Part shown: positions 32,558 to 41,793 of the stretch, in pieces
Position numbering within the stretch: the stretch's first letter is position 1
Layout: the number at the start of each line of letters is the position of its first letter
Assembly (NCBI GenBank): GCA_965205845.1
Contig: CBDBIG010000001.1
Location: 1-64,000 of the forward strand
DNA: 64,000 nt
Direction: 5' to 3'
Origin: CBDBIG01 sp965205845 [NCBI: bacterium]
Lineage (GTDB): Bacteria; SAR324
Made by a program: the position numbers and the translations under genes
The notes under the pieces: model-generated
The model's database searches: none
Told to the model about the DNA's origin: nothing
What the model saw: the letters and a program-made list of their open reading frames with translations, nothing else

Positions 32558-32810
32558 CTGCTGCTCCTTAAATACGGGTTGCTTTAAAAAAAGGCATTGC
32601 AAAAGCGGGGCAAGAGAGGAGTGCTGGCACGACACCCATTCGCTAAGGAATGATGACGAAATAGAACAGGTTGTGCCCGTGATTTACGTGCAACCCAGGG
32701 CGGTTTAGAAAAAAAGGAGTTCCAAGCTAGATTATTTTTTATTTTTAGGCCAATCGCGAAAAAGTATTTTCAAAACAAGGGTTTGATCCATGAAAAGGGC
32801 GAAAAATTGA

Positions 32811-32833
32811 GTTCCATGTTCAGTTCCATGTTA
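32811..32833. promoter_or_regulatory. Direct repeat AGTTCCATGTT twice, 12 bp apart
   Basis: AGTTCCATGTT begins at 32811 and 32823. Further GAGTTC/GAACTC partners lie close by (32810 and about 32843). The position upstream of the phage genes suggests a repressor or activator site. Confidence 0.4.
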
Positions 32834-32917
32834 GAGTGCCGAACTCCGACCTTTTGCGGGGCATAAACCCCCCTGGGCATTTTTTGTGTAAAACCCGCTA
32901 AGGCTTGATGTTAGGGG

Positions 32918-32953
32918 GTTCGAGCGCTTTCGAACGCTTTCGAATTCCCTCGA
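32918..32953. promoter_or_regulatory. Four TTCGA/CTCGA elements at exact 10-bp spacing (cluster 2)
   Basis: GTTCGA at 32918, TTTCGA at 32928 and 32938, and CCTCGA at 32948 lie one helical turn apart. It matches cluster 1 at 28862 in number and spacing although surrounding bases differ. Confidence 0.5.
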
Positions 32954-33428
32954 ACAAGGCCTTGTGAGAAGTGGCATTCCATGTGAACGAAAACGCGCAA
33001 ACCCGCATTACACCGTTTTTTGGGCGGGACACGTGCCACCACCCTTTTGGCGCAAACACACTTCCCGTAAACCGTTGAAAAACCACAAAAAACCATTAAA
33101 TTTTGACCCGTGGCAAAGCAAGTGTCCGGGCACAAGGGGTCGCACCCCCTTGCCAAGCCTTCCACAAAAGGTTGGCTGCGTTCAGAAGAAGCCCTCCTTT
33201 GCGGCTTGCTTGGTCTCAGTCACTCACAAAATCGATGGATCCGTGAAGGCCGAGAGACGTGCTTAAGCCTTGCTTTCCCTCAAACTCGTATGCGACCCCT
33301 TCCATTTCAAACTCATCGCCCAAGACATGATGAGAATAAAAATCTTTACATTAGCATAAATTTAGGTAAAGAATCACCATGTGGCATATTTCACAGGAAT
33401 TTCATAACTTTTAGCATAAGGTGTTAGC

Positions 33429-34733
33429 ATGGCAAGAGAAGACCAAATCAAGGCTGTTGAACAAGATTGGATAAGCAATCCACGATGGGCCAACATTAAA
33501 CGCGGGTATTCTGCAGAGGATGTCGTTAGGTTGCGTGGTTCGGTGCAAGTCGAACACACTTATGCCCGTCGTGGTGCCAAGAGACTATGGTCGTTGGTAA
33601 ACGGTGCAGCGAAGAAGGGGTATGTCAACTCTCTCGGTACACACACAGCCGGTCAGGCAGTGCAACAAGCTAAGGCGGGCGTTGAGGCAATTTACCTGTC
33701 TGGTTGGCAGGTCGCGGCAGATGCCAACTCTTCTGAACAGATGTATCCTGATCAATCATTGTATGCCTATGATTCGGTTCCGACCGTGGTACGCCGAATC
33801 AACAATTCTTTTGCCCGTGCTGATCAAATTCAATGGCAACGCGGCATTGAGCAAGGCGACGACAAATACATTGATTACTTCTTGCCTATTGTCGCCGATG
33901 CTGAAGCAGGTTTTGGAGGAGTCCTAAATGCGTTTGAGTTGGCTAAGAACATGATTCGCGCAGGGGCTGCTGCGGTACATTTTGAGGATCAACTGGCAGC
34001 AGTCAAAAAATGCGGGCACATGGGGGGCAAGGTTTTACTCCCAACCCAGCAGGCACTCCAAACCTTGATTTCCGCACGACTGGCAGCAGACGTAATGGAT
34101 GTGCCGACCTTGCTGCTGGCACGAACCGACTCGGAAGCAGCCAGTTTGCTAACCTCCGATTTCGATGACCGCGATCGAGCATTCCTGACCGGTGAGCGCA
34201 CTGCGGAAGGTTTTTATCGGGTCAAAGATGGTCTGGAACAGGCTATTTCCCGTGGTGTTTCCTATGCCGCTTATGCTGATCTTGTCTGGTGCGAGACTGC
34301 CACACCCGATCTTGGTTTTGCACGAGAATGGTCACAAGCGGTGCGTTCAGCCCATCCGGGAAAATTGCTGGCTTACAACTGTTCACCATCGTTCAATTGG
34401 AAGAAGAACCTCGATGATAAAACCATTGCCTCATTTCAGGAGGACCTGGCGGCGATGGGTTATGCTTATCAGTTCATTACGCTCGCTGGGATTCACATCG
34501 CATGGTACAACATGTACGATTTGGCCCATGAGTATGCGCGCGGTGAGGGTGTGAGACACTATGTTGAAAAAGTACAGCAACCGGAATTCGCGGCGGCAAA
34601 CAGGGGCTATACCTTTGTTGCCCACCAACAAGAGGTAGGTGCCGGTTACTTTGATGATGTTACCACCACCATTCAAGGTGGAACCTCATCGCTTACTGCT
34701 ATGTCTGGTTCGACTGAAGAAAATCAGTTCTAG
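33429..34733 (+). CDS. aceA: Isocitrate lyase
   Basis: Splits isocitrate into succinate and glyoxylate, the entry to the glyoxylate shunt for growth on acetate or fatty acids. The 434-residue length is that of the compact bacterial form. The catalytic KKCGH is at residues 193-197, inside [19 protein letters not shown]. Other conserved parts are [30 protein letters not shown] and [19 protein letters not shown] lies six bases before the ATG. No malate synthase gene is next to it. It stands alone between the phage remnant and a strong hairpin, and its codon choice looks smoother than that of neighbouring genes, so transfer is possible but unproven. Confidence 0.97.
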   Translation: MAREDQIKAVEQDWISNPRWANIKRGYSAEDVVRLRGSVQVEHTYARRGAKRLWSLVNGAAKKGYVNSLGTHTAGQAVQQAKAGVEAIYLSGWQVAADANSSEQMYPDQSLYAYDSVPTVVRRINNSFARADQIQWQRGIEQGDDKYIDYFLPIVADAEAGFGGVLNAFELAKNMIRAGAAAVHFEDQLAAVKKCGHMGGKVLLPTQQALQTLISARLAADVMDVPTLLLARTDSEAASLLTSDFDDRDRAFLTGERTAEGFYRVKDGLEQAISRGVSYAAYADLVWCETATPDLGFAREWSQAVRSAHPGKLLAYNCSPSFNWKKNLDDKTIASFQEDLAAMGYAYQFITLAGIHIAWYNMYDLAHEYARGEGVRHYVEKVQQPEFAAANRGYTFVAHQQEVGAGYFDDVTTTIQGGTSSLTAMSGSTEENQF

Positions 34734-34774
34734 TACGTTCGTGCCTTAATGCAGCGCCACAGGGCGCGCTTAAA

Positions 34775-34823
34775 AAGCACTGATGATAGTAGGGGATAAA
34801 ACACCTTATCATCATCAGTGCTT
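34775..34823. terminator. Long stem-loop after aceA
   Basis: AAGCACTGATGAT and its exact complement ATCATCAGTGCTT form a 13-bp stem; an inner GATAA/TTATC pair extends it. It lies 42 bases past the aceA stop. There is no long T-run, so it may stabilise the message or act as a terminator. Confidence 0.6.
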
Positions 34824-35329
34824 GCAGGTTAGCACAACCGCTTCTTAAACACGTTTCACCAACCCCCCAAGGCTTCATGCCAAGCTGATCCAATGCCTCA
34901 AACGAGGTAGGTGTGCCTTTGCAGGGAATCCTTGCATATCCGCCCTGGGTCATGGTGCTGCCGCCCATCCAAAACGACGCTAAGCAGAAACACGCCTTAG
35001 CTGATATTGCACCAAACCTTGGTTTTCTCCGCCCCCGTGTAATCCGAACCTTGTTCAGGCCTGCGGCACTCGAAATTGAGATGCCTTAAAAACGGTAAAC
35101 ACATCGGAGTCCCACCCTTCACATACATTTTCTATGGCTAACAACTGGGGTAAGGATGCATCCTAATGCGCATAACCCAGCATCAAAAGGTAAGTCAGGC
35201 GGGGCATCATGACCGTTGCGCAGTCTTTCTAAAAAGAATGCGTGCCTCATAATACAAGGCAAAAAGGGTGTGCGTAGGAAAAACCGTTCTCAGCTTCCGC
35301 GGTAGAAGGATAAAAAAATGGCTGTGCGC
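34824..35329. other. Region with possible gene remnant on the minus strand
   Basis: No intact gene in about 500 bases. Between 35054 and about 35290 the minus strand gives coding-like pieces in two frames: HPFALYYEARILFRKTAQRS, then PRLTYLLMLGYAH, a stop, and DASLPQLLAIENVCEGWDSD with VFTVFKASQFRVPQA. They look like the C-terminal part of a decayed protein I cannot name. Confidence 0.35.
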
Positions 35330-36526
35330 TCACAAAGAACCCGTGAGCACACCAATCGCATTTTTTTCATGGTTCTCGGCAGAAGGAAAATCCACGGATG
35401 TTTGCGACGGGGCATTTGGGGAAGGCGGCACAGCGTCACCGCCCTTCGCCATCGAAGGGGTGTGCACCAAAGATGTTTGAGGGGAATTCGTACGCAGTTT
35501 TTTATTGCTGCGGGTGACACGCAGCAGGGAATCTCCCGAGATGTTGCGCTCAGCCAAAAAACGCAGCAAGTCTTTGAGCACTTTGGCAGAATCTTGGGGA
35601 AACTGCAGCGCATCAACCTGAAACGTTGCTTGGGTGGGCAAAGCCTTCAGGCACTGATTCATTTGCTTGGTCGCCTTGCTCAGCACCGCAGGGGAGGGTT
35701 TGGTTCCATGAGCGTCGCACCAAGCGGTTTCAAGCAACACCTTTACCAACGGTTCTTGACCGAGCACATCTTTTAAAAATAAGTGCTGCAAAACGCGCTG
35801 GCACAAGGTGTGCCATGGGGGCTGCACCCCAAGCTCTACGGCAATCATGGGGTGGGTTTCCATTTGGCATAGCGTGGGTGGTGACAAGGTTTTTTGGCCA
35901 TGAGCTTGGCCAATCCACTGGTGTAAGCACTCAACCAAACGAAGCAAGGCTTGTACATGCTGGGTGGTAGGAGGGCTCGACTGAGGCAACTGGATGCCAA
36001 TGTGAATGCATGATCTATTTTCGGGCAGTGAATGTTTTTGGAATAGGGTTGCCATGTGTCTAAAGCCTGTGAAGTACAATTGCCACGTGTTCGCCAAAGC
36101 ATTAACCTCGATCAACAAGCCAACAACCTCACCATGACTCAAAGTTTTGTGGTAGCGGTAATACTCCCAGTATTTTTGGAATAGGGCTTCTACCTTGTCT
36201 CCAATGCTGGCCAGTGCATGCAGATCATTGCCGCTTCTTTTTGCTTGTTCGTGCAGGTCGACATTTTCCAAGCGCAGCAAAGCACGGCGTATGGCGGTTA
36301 AAAACGGTTGAATGCGGGTACAATAAACCTCGTTAAACAAGCGCGGGCGAAGTTCGCCCTCAACCAATGCCTCCAACGATGTCGACGCGGGCTGCTGGGC
36401 TAACTGCAAAACAAAGGCATCATGCACCTCACGGCCGTAACGCAAAGTGCCATCTAGAAGTTGAACAAACTCTTGGGTTAGGGGAGAGAAGCGCGAAAAG
36501 TCGCGCTGAATGGTATTCCACAGCAT
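35330..36526 (-). CDS. Hypothetical helical protein, about 398 aa
   Basis: I do not recognise this protein. It is mostly amphipathic helix: examples are RDFSRFSPLTQEFVQLLDGT, IQPFLTAIRRALLRLENVDL and GVVGLLIEVNALANTWQLYF-like segments. No signal peptide or membrane segment is obvious. The last 70 residues are polar, Ser/Pro-rich and probably disordered. The start is uncertain: MLWNTIQRDF at 36526 begins the clearly coding part, and the frame is open to 36646, next to the 37-bp array. A GAGGAG lies 16 bases before 36526, rather far. It is monocistronic, between the aceA block and ndk. Confidence 0.55.
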   Translation of the reverse strand: MLWNTIQRDFSRFSPLTQEFVQLLDGTLRYGREVHDAFVLQLAQQPASTSLEALVEGELRPRLFNEVYCTRIQPFLTAIRRALLRLENVDLHEQAKRSGNDLHALASIGDKVEALFQKYWEYYRYHKTLSHGEVVGLLIEVNALANTWQLYFTGFRHMATLFQKHSLPENRSCIHIGIQLPQSSPPTTQHVQALLRLVECLHQWIGQAHGQKTLSPPTLCQMETHPMIAVELGVQPPWHTLCQRVLQHLFLKDVLGQEPLVKVLLETAWCDAHGTKPSPAVLSKATKQMNQCLKALPTQATFQVDALQFPQDSAKVLKDLLRFLAERNISGDSLLRVTRSNKKLRTNSPQTSLVHTPSMAKGGDAVPPSPNAPSQTSVDFPSAENHEKNAIGVLTGSL

Positions 36527-36643
36527 AAAATAAGTTTCGATGCTCCTCTTCCATGAGCCACCCGCCTGTTTGAACGAGGCGAAAAATACACCGGATGTTG
36601 GCAGCCAACATCCACCCTCCGCGCACCGGCCCGTAACCCAATG

Positions 36644-37012
36644 CACAGGCTACTAGAACCATTGATTGACATTGCCTTTGCACAGGCTACTAGAACCACT
36701 TATTGACATTGCCTTTGCACAGGCTACTAGAACCATTGATTGACATTGCCTTTGCACAGGCTACTAGAACCACTTATTGACATTGCCTTTGCACAGGCTA
36801 CTAGAACCATTGATTGACATTGCCTTTGCACAGGCTACTAGAACCATTGATTGACATTGCCTTTGCACAGGCTACTAGAACCATTGATTGACATTGCCTT
36901 TGCACAGGCTACTAGAACCATTGATTGACATTGCCTTTGCACAGGCTACTAGAACCATTGATTGACATTGCCTTTGCACAGGCTACTAGAACCATTGATT
37001 GACATTGCCTTG
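36644..37012. repeat. 37-bp tandem array, ten units
   Basis: Units start at 36644 and every 37 bases to 36977, each opening CACAGGCTACTAGAACCA. Units 2 and 4 carry CTTATT where the others have TTGATT; otherwise units are identical, and the last lacks one or two bases. Every unit has ATTGACATTGCC, containing a perfect TTGACA. The array fills the gap between the start of the unknown gene and the end of ndk. There are no unique spacers, so it is not a CRISPR. Confidence 0.96.
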
Positions 37013-37022
37013 TCCAAACCCC

Positions 37023-37442
37023 TTAAACTAACTCCAACTGGCTAAAAAAGTAGGCTATTTCCCATTGGGCGGTATCAGGCGCATCAGAACCGTGCACCGT
37101 ATTTTCTTCCACGTTTTCTGCCAGATCGGCACGAATGGTGCCTTGATCTGCTTTGGCAGGGTCTGTTGCTCCCATAAGTTTGCGATTTTTGGCAATGGCA
37201 TCCTCACCCTCTAGCACAAGCGCCATAATGGGGCCGCTGGCCATGTATTGTGTCAGGCTTTGGTAAAAGGGGCGCTCCTTGTGTACGGCATAAAACCCTT
37301 GGGCTTGGGCCTGGCTTAGATGCAGGCGCTTGGCAGCACAAATGGTCAGATTGGCTTGCTCAAAACGGCGAATGATTTCACCACTTAAATGGCGTCGAAC
37401 GCCATCGGGTTTGATTAAAGAAAGGGTACGTTCGCTGGCCAT
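37023..37442 (-). CDS. ndk: Nucleoside diphosphate kinase
   Basis: Balances nucleoside triphosphate pools by phosphate transfer through a phosphohistidine. The ATG at 37442 gives 139 residues and the family opening [14 protein letters not shown]. The catalytic His117 is in [13 protein letters not shown], and [20 protein letters not shown] precedes it. Upstream codons to 37517 do not belong to the family. The stop lies 10 bases from the 37-bp array. aroQ lies upstream on the same strand, 95 bases away. Confidence 0.96.
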   Translation of the reverse strand: MASERTLSLIKPDGVRRHLSGEIIRRFEQANLTICAAKRLHLSQAQAQGFYAVHKERPFYQSLTQYMASGPIMALVLEGEDAIAKNRKLMGATDPAKADQGTIRADLAENVEENTVHGSDAPDTAQWEIAYFFSQLELV

Positions 37443-37537
37443 AAAAATTCTAAAAAAAACATAAAAACGGAGGCACAATAGCAGGGGGTCGGGCGACACA
37501 CACTTTATAGAAAGCATCTATTAAACAGCAAAAAAAA

Positions 37538-38011
37538 TTACTGGCCCGCCCCCTTGCTACAATGGTAGATAGCATACTCCGCTGCAAAGGCATAGCCCTT
37601 TATTCCTAGACCCGCCACGCTACCCAGGGCAATGTCAGAAAAATAGGAACGATGCCTAAAGGGCTCGCGGGTGTAAATATTAGAAAGATGGATCTCAATA
37701 AAAGGAATGGCAGTCAGCTTGACCGCATCACGCAAGGCAACGCTGGTGTGCGTAAAAGCTGCCGCATTAAGCAATAAAAACAAGGCATCCCTGCGCTGTT
37801 GCAGCCAATCGACCAAGGCCCCCTCATGATTCGACTGAAAACACTCTAAAGCAAAACCCCCCTTAGTTAGGGTGTTGCGCACCACAGACTCAACATCGGT
37901 TAAGGTGTGTTTGCCATAAATATCAGGTTCCCGTGTGCCCAGCAGGTTCAAATTTGGCCCATTGAGCAACAACATGGTGCTCTTTTGCTGTGTGACACAA
38001 GGGGTTTTCAT
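37538..38011 (-). CDS. aroQ: 3-dehydroquinate dehydratase, type II
   Basis: Third step of the shikimate pathway. The 157-residue protein has the type II signatures: LLLNGPNLNLLGTREPDIYG, ECFQSNHEGALVDWLQ and IPFIEIHLSNIYTREPFRHR, followed by SYFSDIALGSVAGLGIKGY. The lid-side motif, normally NPGAYTHTS, reads NAAAFTHTS, a mild change. The first 12 residues before MLLLNGPN are extra, so the true start may be at 37975. It is followed by ndk. Confidence 0.95.
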   Translation of the reverse strand: MKTPCVTQQKSTMLLLNGPNLNLLGTREPDIYGKHTLTDVESVVRNTLTKGGFALECFQSNHEGALVDWLQQRRDALFLLLNAAAFTHTSVALRDAVKLTAIPFIEIHLSNIYTREPFRHRSYFSDIALGSVAGLGIKGYAFAAEYAIYHCSKGAGQ

Positions 38012-38168
38012 GGTAGGTTCATACCCATTATTGGTGTAACGTGGAGTGGATCTGGGTACTCAAAGCCAAGGGGCATTCCACCCAAATACGCCTTGCCCGT
38101 TTGCGTTTGAGGCGGGTGTTAGGCTAGGTATTAACGGCGGCATCCCCGTGTGAAAGATGGGGCTGGCT

Positions 38169-38543
38169 CTATATTTTGATTTCAAACAAAGGCAAATCGC
38201 TGGCTTGCTGTTTGGCTTCGTACACGAAAGAGGTGCCACAACCGCAAGAACCTTTGGCGGAAGGGTTGATAAATTTAAGCCCACGATCAGACAGGTTGTA
38301 ACTCCAATCAACCACAGTACCGTTAATGTATAGGTGGCTTTTTTTATCAACCAACACCGTTAGTCCTTGGGATTCAAACGCCAAATCAAAGCGTGCTTGC
38401 CTGGCACCAACGTCAAAGACATAGGTAAAACCCGAGCACCCACCCCCTTTTACGCCAATACGCACAGGCACATCCTCGCTTAAGCCCTCTTGGGCGTATA
38501 CCTTACGAATTTCTTTTGCCGCCGATTTTGTGAGTTCAATCAT
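38169..38543 (-). CDS. Iron-sulfur cluster assembly protein, IscA/ErpA family
   Basis: A-type carrier that receives and delivers Fe-S clusters. The ATG at 38543 gives 124 residues. The three cluster-binding cysteines are present: Cys36 in GGGCSGF, and Cys100 and Cys102 in KGSCGCGTSF. GLKFINPSAKGSCGCG is the usual family ending; the tail of 17 residues after it is extra. It is not linked to other isc or suf genes, so whether it corresponds to IscA, ErpA or SufA cannot be settled. It is divergent from lon. Confidence 0.9.
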   Translation of the reverse strand: MIELTKSAAKEIRKVYAQEGLSEDVPVRIGVKGGGCSGFTYVFDVGARQARFDLAFESQGLTVLVDKKSHLYINGTVVDWSYNLSDRGLKFINPSAKGSCGCGTSFVYEAKQQASDLPLFEIKI

Positions 38544-38677
38544 ACCGATCCCATGTGTATAAAAAAATACCCGCGTTGAGCACGAGCACACGATACCACA
38601 TGCAGTGCCAACCTTCATGCTCAAAAGCACAAGCATGCAACCTTAAGCCTGTGGGGGGCTATGCTTAAAATGCTACC

Positions 38678-38694
38678 TGTTATATGCTATAACA
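38678..38694. promoter_or_regulatory. Perfect inverted repeat in the iscA-like/lon divergent promoter region
   Basis: TGTTATATGCTATAACA: two 7-base arms around TGC. It lies 148 bases before lon and 135 before the IscA-like start, and contains TATAAC, which could be a -10 element. A dimeric repressor or activator site is plausible. Confidence 0.5.
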
Positions 38695-38841
38695 TCATTT
38701 TGATCCGAGCAATCTTTCATGCATCTTGCTCGTGAACGGGGATTTCACTTTGTTTTTTTGCACCCCTTACATTAGAACCCTATTTTAGTTTTACTGATAC
38801 GCACATATTTTTATTTAAAGAAATGGAAATCATTGGTTTTT

Positions 38842-41274
38842 ATGAGCACTCATACGGAAAGTTCAGAAATTTTACCTCTATTGCCTATGCGTGAGGACGT
38901 TATCTACCCAGGGGATACTGCACCATTTTACATTGGACGCAAGGCTTCCATGGAAGCTGTCGAGCAAGCTTTAAACAAGGATAGGCGCATTTTTGTGGTT
39001 ACCCAACGTGAAACCCAAGTAGAAAATCCAGAACAAAGCGATTTGTATCAAATAGGGGTCATTGGCCAGGTGCTCCAAATTATGCGCCTGCCCAATGGTA
39101 CGTTGAAAGCTCTATTTGAGGCCAAGCAGCGTGCACGCCTGAATGAAGCACGGATGGATGGCGTGTACTACATGGGCGTGGTGGCAGCTATTACTGAAAC
39201 AATCAGCAAAGAGAATACGGCAACCCTTAAAGAATCTGCCAATGCACTGCGCAAAGTCGCCAAGGCTGCAGCGCAAGAACTCAGAAAGCGCAACGAAGAT
39301 TTTGATATGGACAGTTTATTGTCTGCGCCCGCCAAAGAACTGGCCGACCGCGTGGCCTCGCTGCTCAACGTTTCAAGCAGTGTGCAGCAAGCCATTTTGG
39401 AGATACTTGACCCTTTAAAGCGCTTAGAGCAGGTAACAAACGAAGTTGAACAGATGGTGCAGGTGCGCGAGATGGAAAATCGCCTCAAAGAACAAGTACG
39501 CCAGTCGATTGGTTCTAATCGCAAAGATGCATTCTTAAACGAGCAATTGCGCAATATTCAGCGTGAGTTGGGCCACGGCGATGACTCACGTGATGACTTT
39601 GCAGTACTCGAAACGCGTATTGAAAAAGCAAAAATGCCAAAACCTGCCCATGACACAGCCATCAAAGAACTCAAAAAACTAAAATTGATGTCACCCATGT
39701 CTGCAGAGGCGAATGTGGGGCGCAATTATCTTGATTGGCTCCTGAGCTTACCGTGGGTGGATGACGCTTCGAACGAAGTGGATTTAAACAAGGCCCAAGA
39801 AATGCTGGATGCGGATCACTATGCATTGGAAAAAGTAAAAGAACGTATTATTGAATACATTGCCGTATGCAAACTGCAAAAGGCGATTAAAGGTCCTATT
39901 TTGTGCTTTACGGGCCCTCCAGGGGTGGGAAAAACCTCGCTTGCCAAGTCGATTGCCAATGCTCTGGGGCGGAGTTTTGCGCGCATGAGCCTTGGTGGTA
40001 TTCGTGACGAGGCAGAAATTCGCGGGCATCGCCGCACCTATATTGGTGCTATGCCCGGTAAAATAATCCAAGCTATGAAAAAAGCAAAAAGCAAAAATGC
40101 CGTTATCTTAATGGATGAAATCGACAAACTTTATCATAGCGTCATGGGCGATCCTTCTGCTGCGTTGCTTGAGGTGCTAGATCCCGAACAAAATAAAAGT
40201 TTTATGGATCACTACATTGAGGTGGAATATGACCTGTCCTCGGTGTTGTTTATTTGTACGGCCAACTCAACCCAACATATTACGGCCCCCCTGCTCGATC
40301 GGATGGAGGTGGTGACCTTGCCGGGATATACCGAGCTTGAGAAAGGGGCAATTGCTGTCAAACACCTCATTCCCAAGCAGCTTAAAAGCCATGGATTGGA
40401 AAATGAGGATGTTTGTATTAGTAAAAATGTGGTCAGTGAGCTCATTCGCCGCTATACCCGTGAGCCAGGGGTGCGTGCTTTGGAGCGTGAAATTGGGAAG
40501 ATATTGCGCAAAATCACCACCCAAATGATGAAAAAAGAGGATAAAAAGCCAAAAGCCATGAATGTTAGCTTGCGTACCTTAGAAAAACACCTGGGGGCAC
40601 CACGCTATAAATTGCAGCAAATTGAAGACCATGACGCCATTGGTTTTACGAACGGCCTTGGCGTAACGGAGGGTGGAGGTGAGTTGCTCGTAACCGAAGT
40701 GGGAATCATGCCAGGCACAGGAAAATTTTCTACCACGGGTCAGCTGGGCGACGTAATGAAAGAATCGGTTGACATTGCCAACAGCTACGTACGTTCAAGA
40801 GCTGATTCTTTGGGTATTTTTACCTCTTCGCTTAAAAAACTCGACATTCACGTTCACTTGCCCGAAAACGCTGTCCCCAAGGACGGCCCCTCAGCAGGAA
40901 TTACCCTTATTACGTCTCTTATGAGCGCACTGACGTCCATTCCCGTACACAAGGACATTGCCTTAACGGGTGAGGTGACCTTGCGTGGCCATGTGCTAGA
41001 GGTGGGGGGAATAAAAGAGAAACTGCTTGCAGCCTTACGCGCAGGGATTTCCACGGTAATCATGCCCAGAGCAAACGAGAAAGATATGGATGACGTTCCG
41101 CTTGAGGTTAAGAAAAACCTCAAAATTCTTATGGTGGAAACCATGGACGAGGTCACTGAGATCGCGCTACTGCACAAACCAACTCCGCTAACACCCAAAG
41201 AAATTGAGGAAGATCAAGCAAAGCTAGATAAAATGGCAGCACAAAACTCCGACAAAAGCGCCCATGTGGCCTGA
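38842..41274 (+). CDS. lon: ATP-dependent protease Lon
   Basis: Cytoplasmic hexameric AAA+ protease that degrades misfolded and regulatory proteins. The 810 residues carry the N-terminal domain (LPLLPMREDVIYPGDTAPFY, slightly off the usual PLRDVVVFPGM pattern), Walker A GPPGVGKTS at 358-366, Walker B ILMDEIDKLY, sensor and lid (ALEREIGKILRKI), and the Ser-Lys protease with Ser684 in PKDGPSAG and Lys727 in GGIKEKLLAA. I used the ATG at 38842; the earlier TTG adds only three residues. The palindrome upstream may regulate it. No clpX neighbour is present. Confidence 0.97.
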   Translation: MSTHTESSEILPLLPMREDVIYPGDTAPFYIGRKASMEAVEQALNKDRRIFVVTQRETQVENPEQSDLYQIGVIGQVLQIMRLPNGTLKALFEAKQRARLNEARMDGVYYMGVVAAITETISKENTATLKESANALRKVAKAAAQELRKRNEDFDMDSLLSAPAKELADRVASLLNVSSSVQQAILEILDPLKRLEQVTNEVEQMVQVREMENRLKEQVRQSIGSNRKDAFLNEQLRNIQRELGHGDDSRDDFAVLETRIEKAKMPKPAHDTAIKELKKLKLMSPMSAEANVGRNYLDWLLSLPWVDDASNEVDLNKAQEMLDADHYALEKVKERIIEYIAVCKLQKAIKGPILCFTGPPGVGKTSLAKSIANALGRSFARMSLGGIRDEAEIRGHRRTYIGAMPGKIIQAMKKAKSKNAVILMDEIDKLYHSVMGDPSAALLEVLDPEQNKSFMDHYIEVEYDLSSVLFICTANSTQHITAPLLDRMEVVTLPGYTELEKGAIAVKHLIPKQLKSHGLENEDVCISKNVVSELIRRYTREPGVRALEREIGKILRKITTQMMKKEDKKPKAMNVSLRTLEKHLGAPRYKLQQIEDHDAIGFTNGLGVTEGGGELLVTEVGIMPGTGKFSTTGQLGDVMKESVDIANSYVRSRADSLGIFTSSLKKLDIHVHLPENAVPKDGPSAGITLITSLMSALTSIPVHKDIALTGEVTLRGHVLEVGGIKEKLLAALRAGISTVIMPRANEKDMDDVPLEVKKNLKILMVETMDEVTEIALLHKPTPLTPKEIEEDQAKLDKMAAQNSDKSAHVA

Positions 41275-41403
41275 TGAGCGGTACCTTTCACGTAAGCACC
41301 GCTTCCTTGCTTCCTCAAAAGTGCCTTATAAGGATGATACCCGCTTAAGGATTGATCTGCGATATCCTTGTACCATCCAAGCAACTTTTAAGCACTCCCG
41401 CTT

Positions 41404-41649
41404 TCAGCGGTCGACAGCCTTGCGCGAAAGGCGCAAACGCCCCTGGCGATCGGGTTCAAGTACTTTCACTTGCACCTCATCGCCTACTTTAACGAGATTA
41501 TCTAATTTTTCAACCCAGCCTTCTTGCCATTCTGATATGTGCACAAGCCCTTCTTGGTTGCCCACACGTACAAATGCGCCAAAATTACGCACCGAGGTGA
41601 CTGTACCATTTAGTACTTCGCCGACATTGAGTCCGCCCGATTTTTCCAT
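41404..41649 (-). CDS. Stand-alone S1 RNA-binding domain, duplicate of the PNPase C-terminus
   Basis: An 81-residue protein consisting of one S1 fold: GEVLNGTVTSVRNFGAFVRV, GLVHISEWQEGWVEKLDNLV and VKVLEPDRQGRLRLSRKA. It is nearly the same, segment for segment, as the last S1 domain of the PNPase encoded just upstream (GLVHVSEWQEGFVEKLDKLV), so it arose by local duplication. It has its own ATG and an AGGAG 14 bases before it. The open frame has been kept despite many base changes, which suggests selection. It could compete with or assist PNPase in RNA binding (inference). Confidence 0.8.
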   Translation of the reverse strand: MEKSGGLNVGEVLNGTVTSVRNFGAFVRVGNQEGLVHISEWQEGWVEKLDNLVKVGDEVQVKVLEPDRQGRLRLSRKAVDR

Positions 41650-41793
41650 TGCGTTCCGCTTTGCTCCTTTTTTTTAAATGCGGGCGAAAAACCGCCCGAG
41701 GTCAAAGGCAGTAAACCTCTAACCGTTAGGGCCTTTTCTAAACAAAGGCACCAGTGAACGGTACACCTAAAAATGCTTGATGGCAAGCTTGTT

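Larger units (their letters stand above)
32558..33428. other. Control region between the phage remnant and aceA
   Basis: About 870 bases. It holds two 11-base direct repeats (32811-32833), a TTCGA cluster (32918-32953) and the leader of aceA. 33340-33425 is AT-rich and probably contains the aceA promoter. No gene is seen. Confidence 0.5.

Noticed and set aside
36644-37012. CRISPR array
   Set aside because: Units are directly adjacent with no unique spacers and no cas genes.
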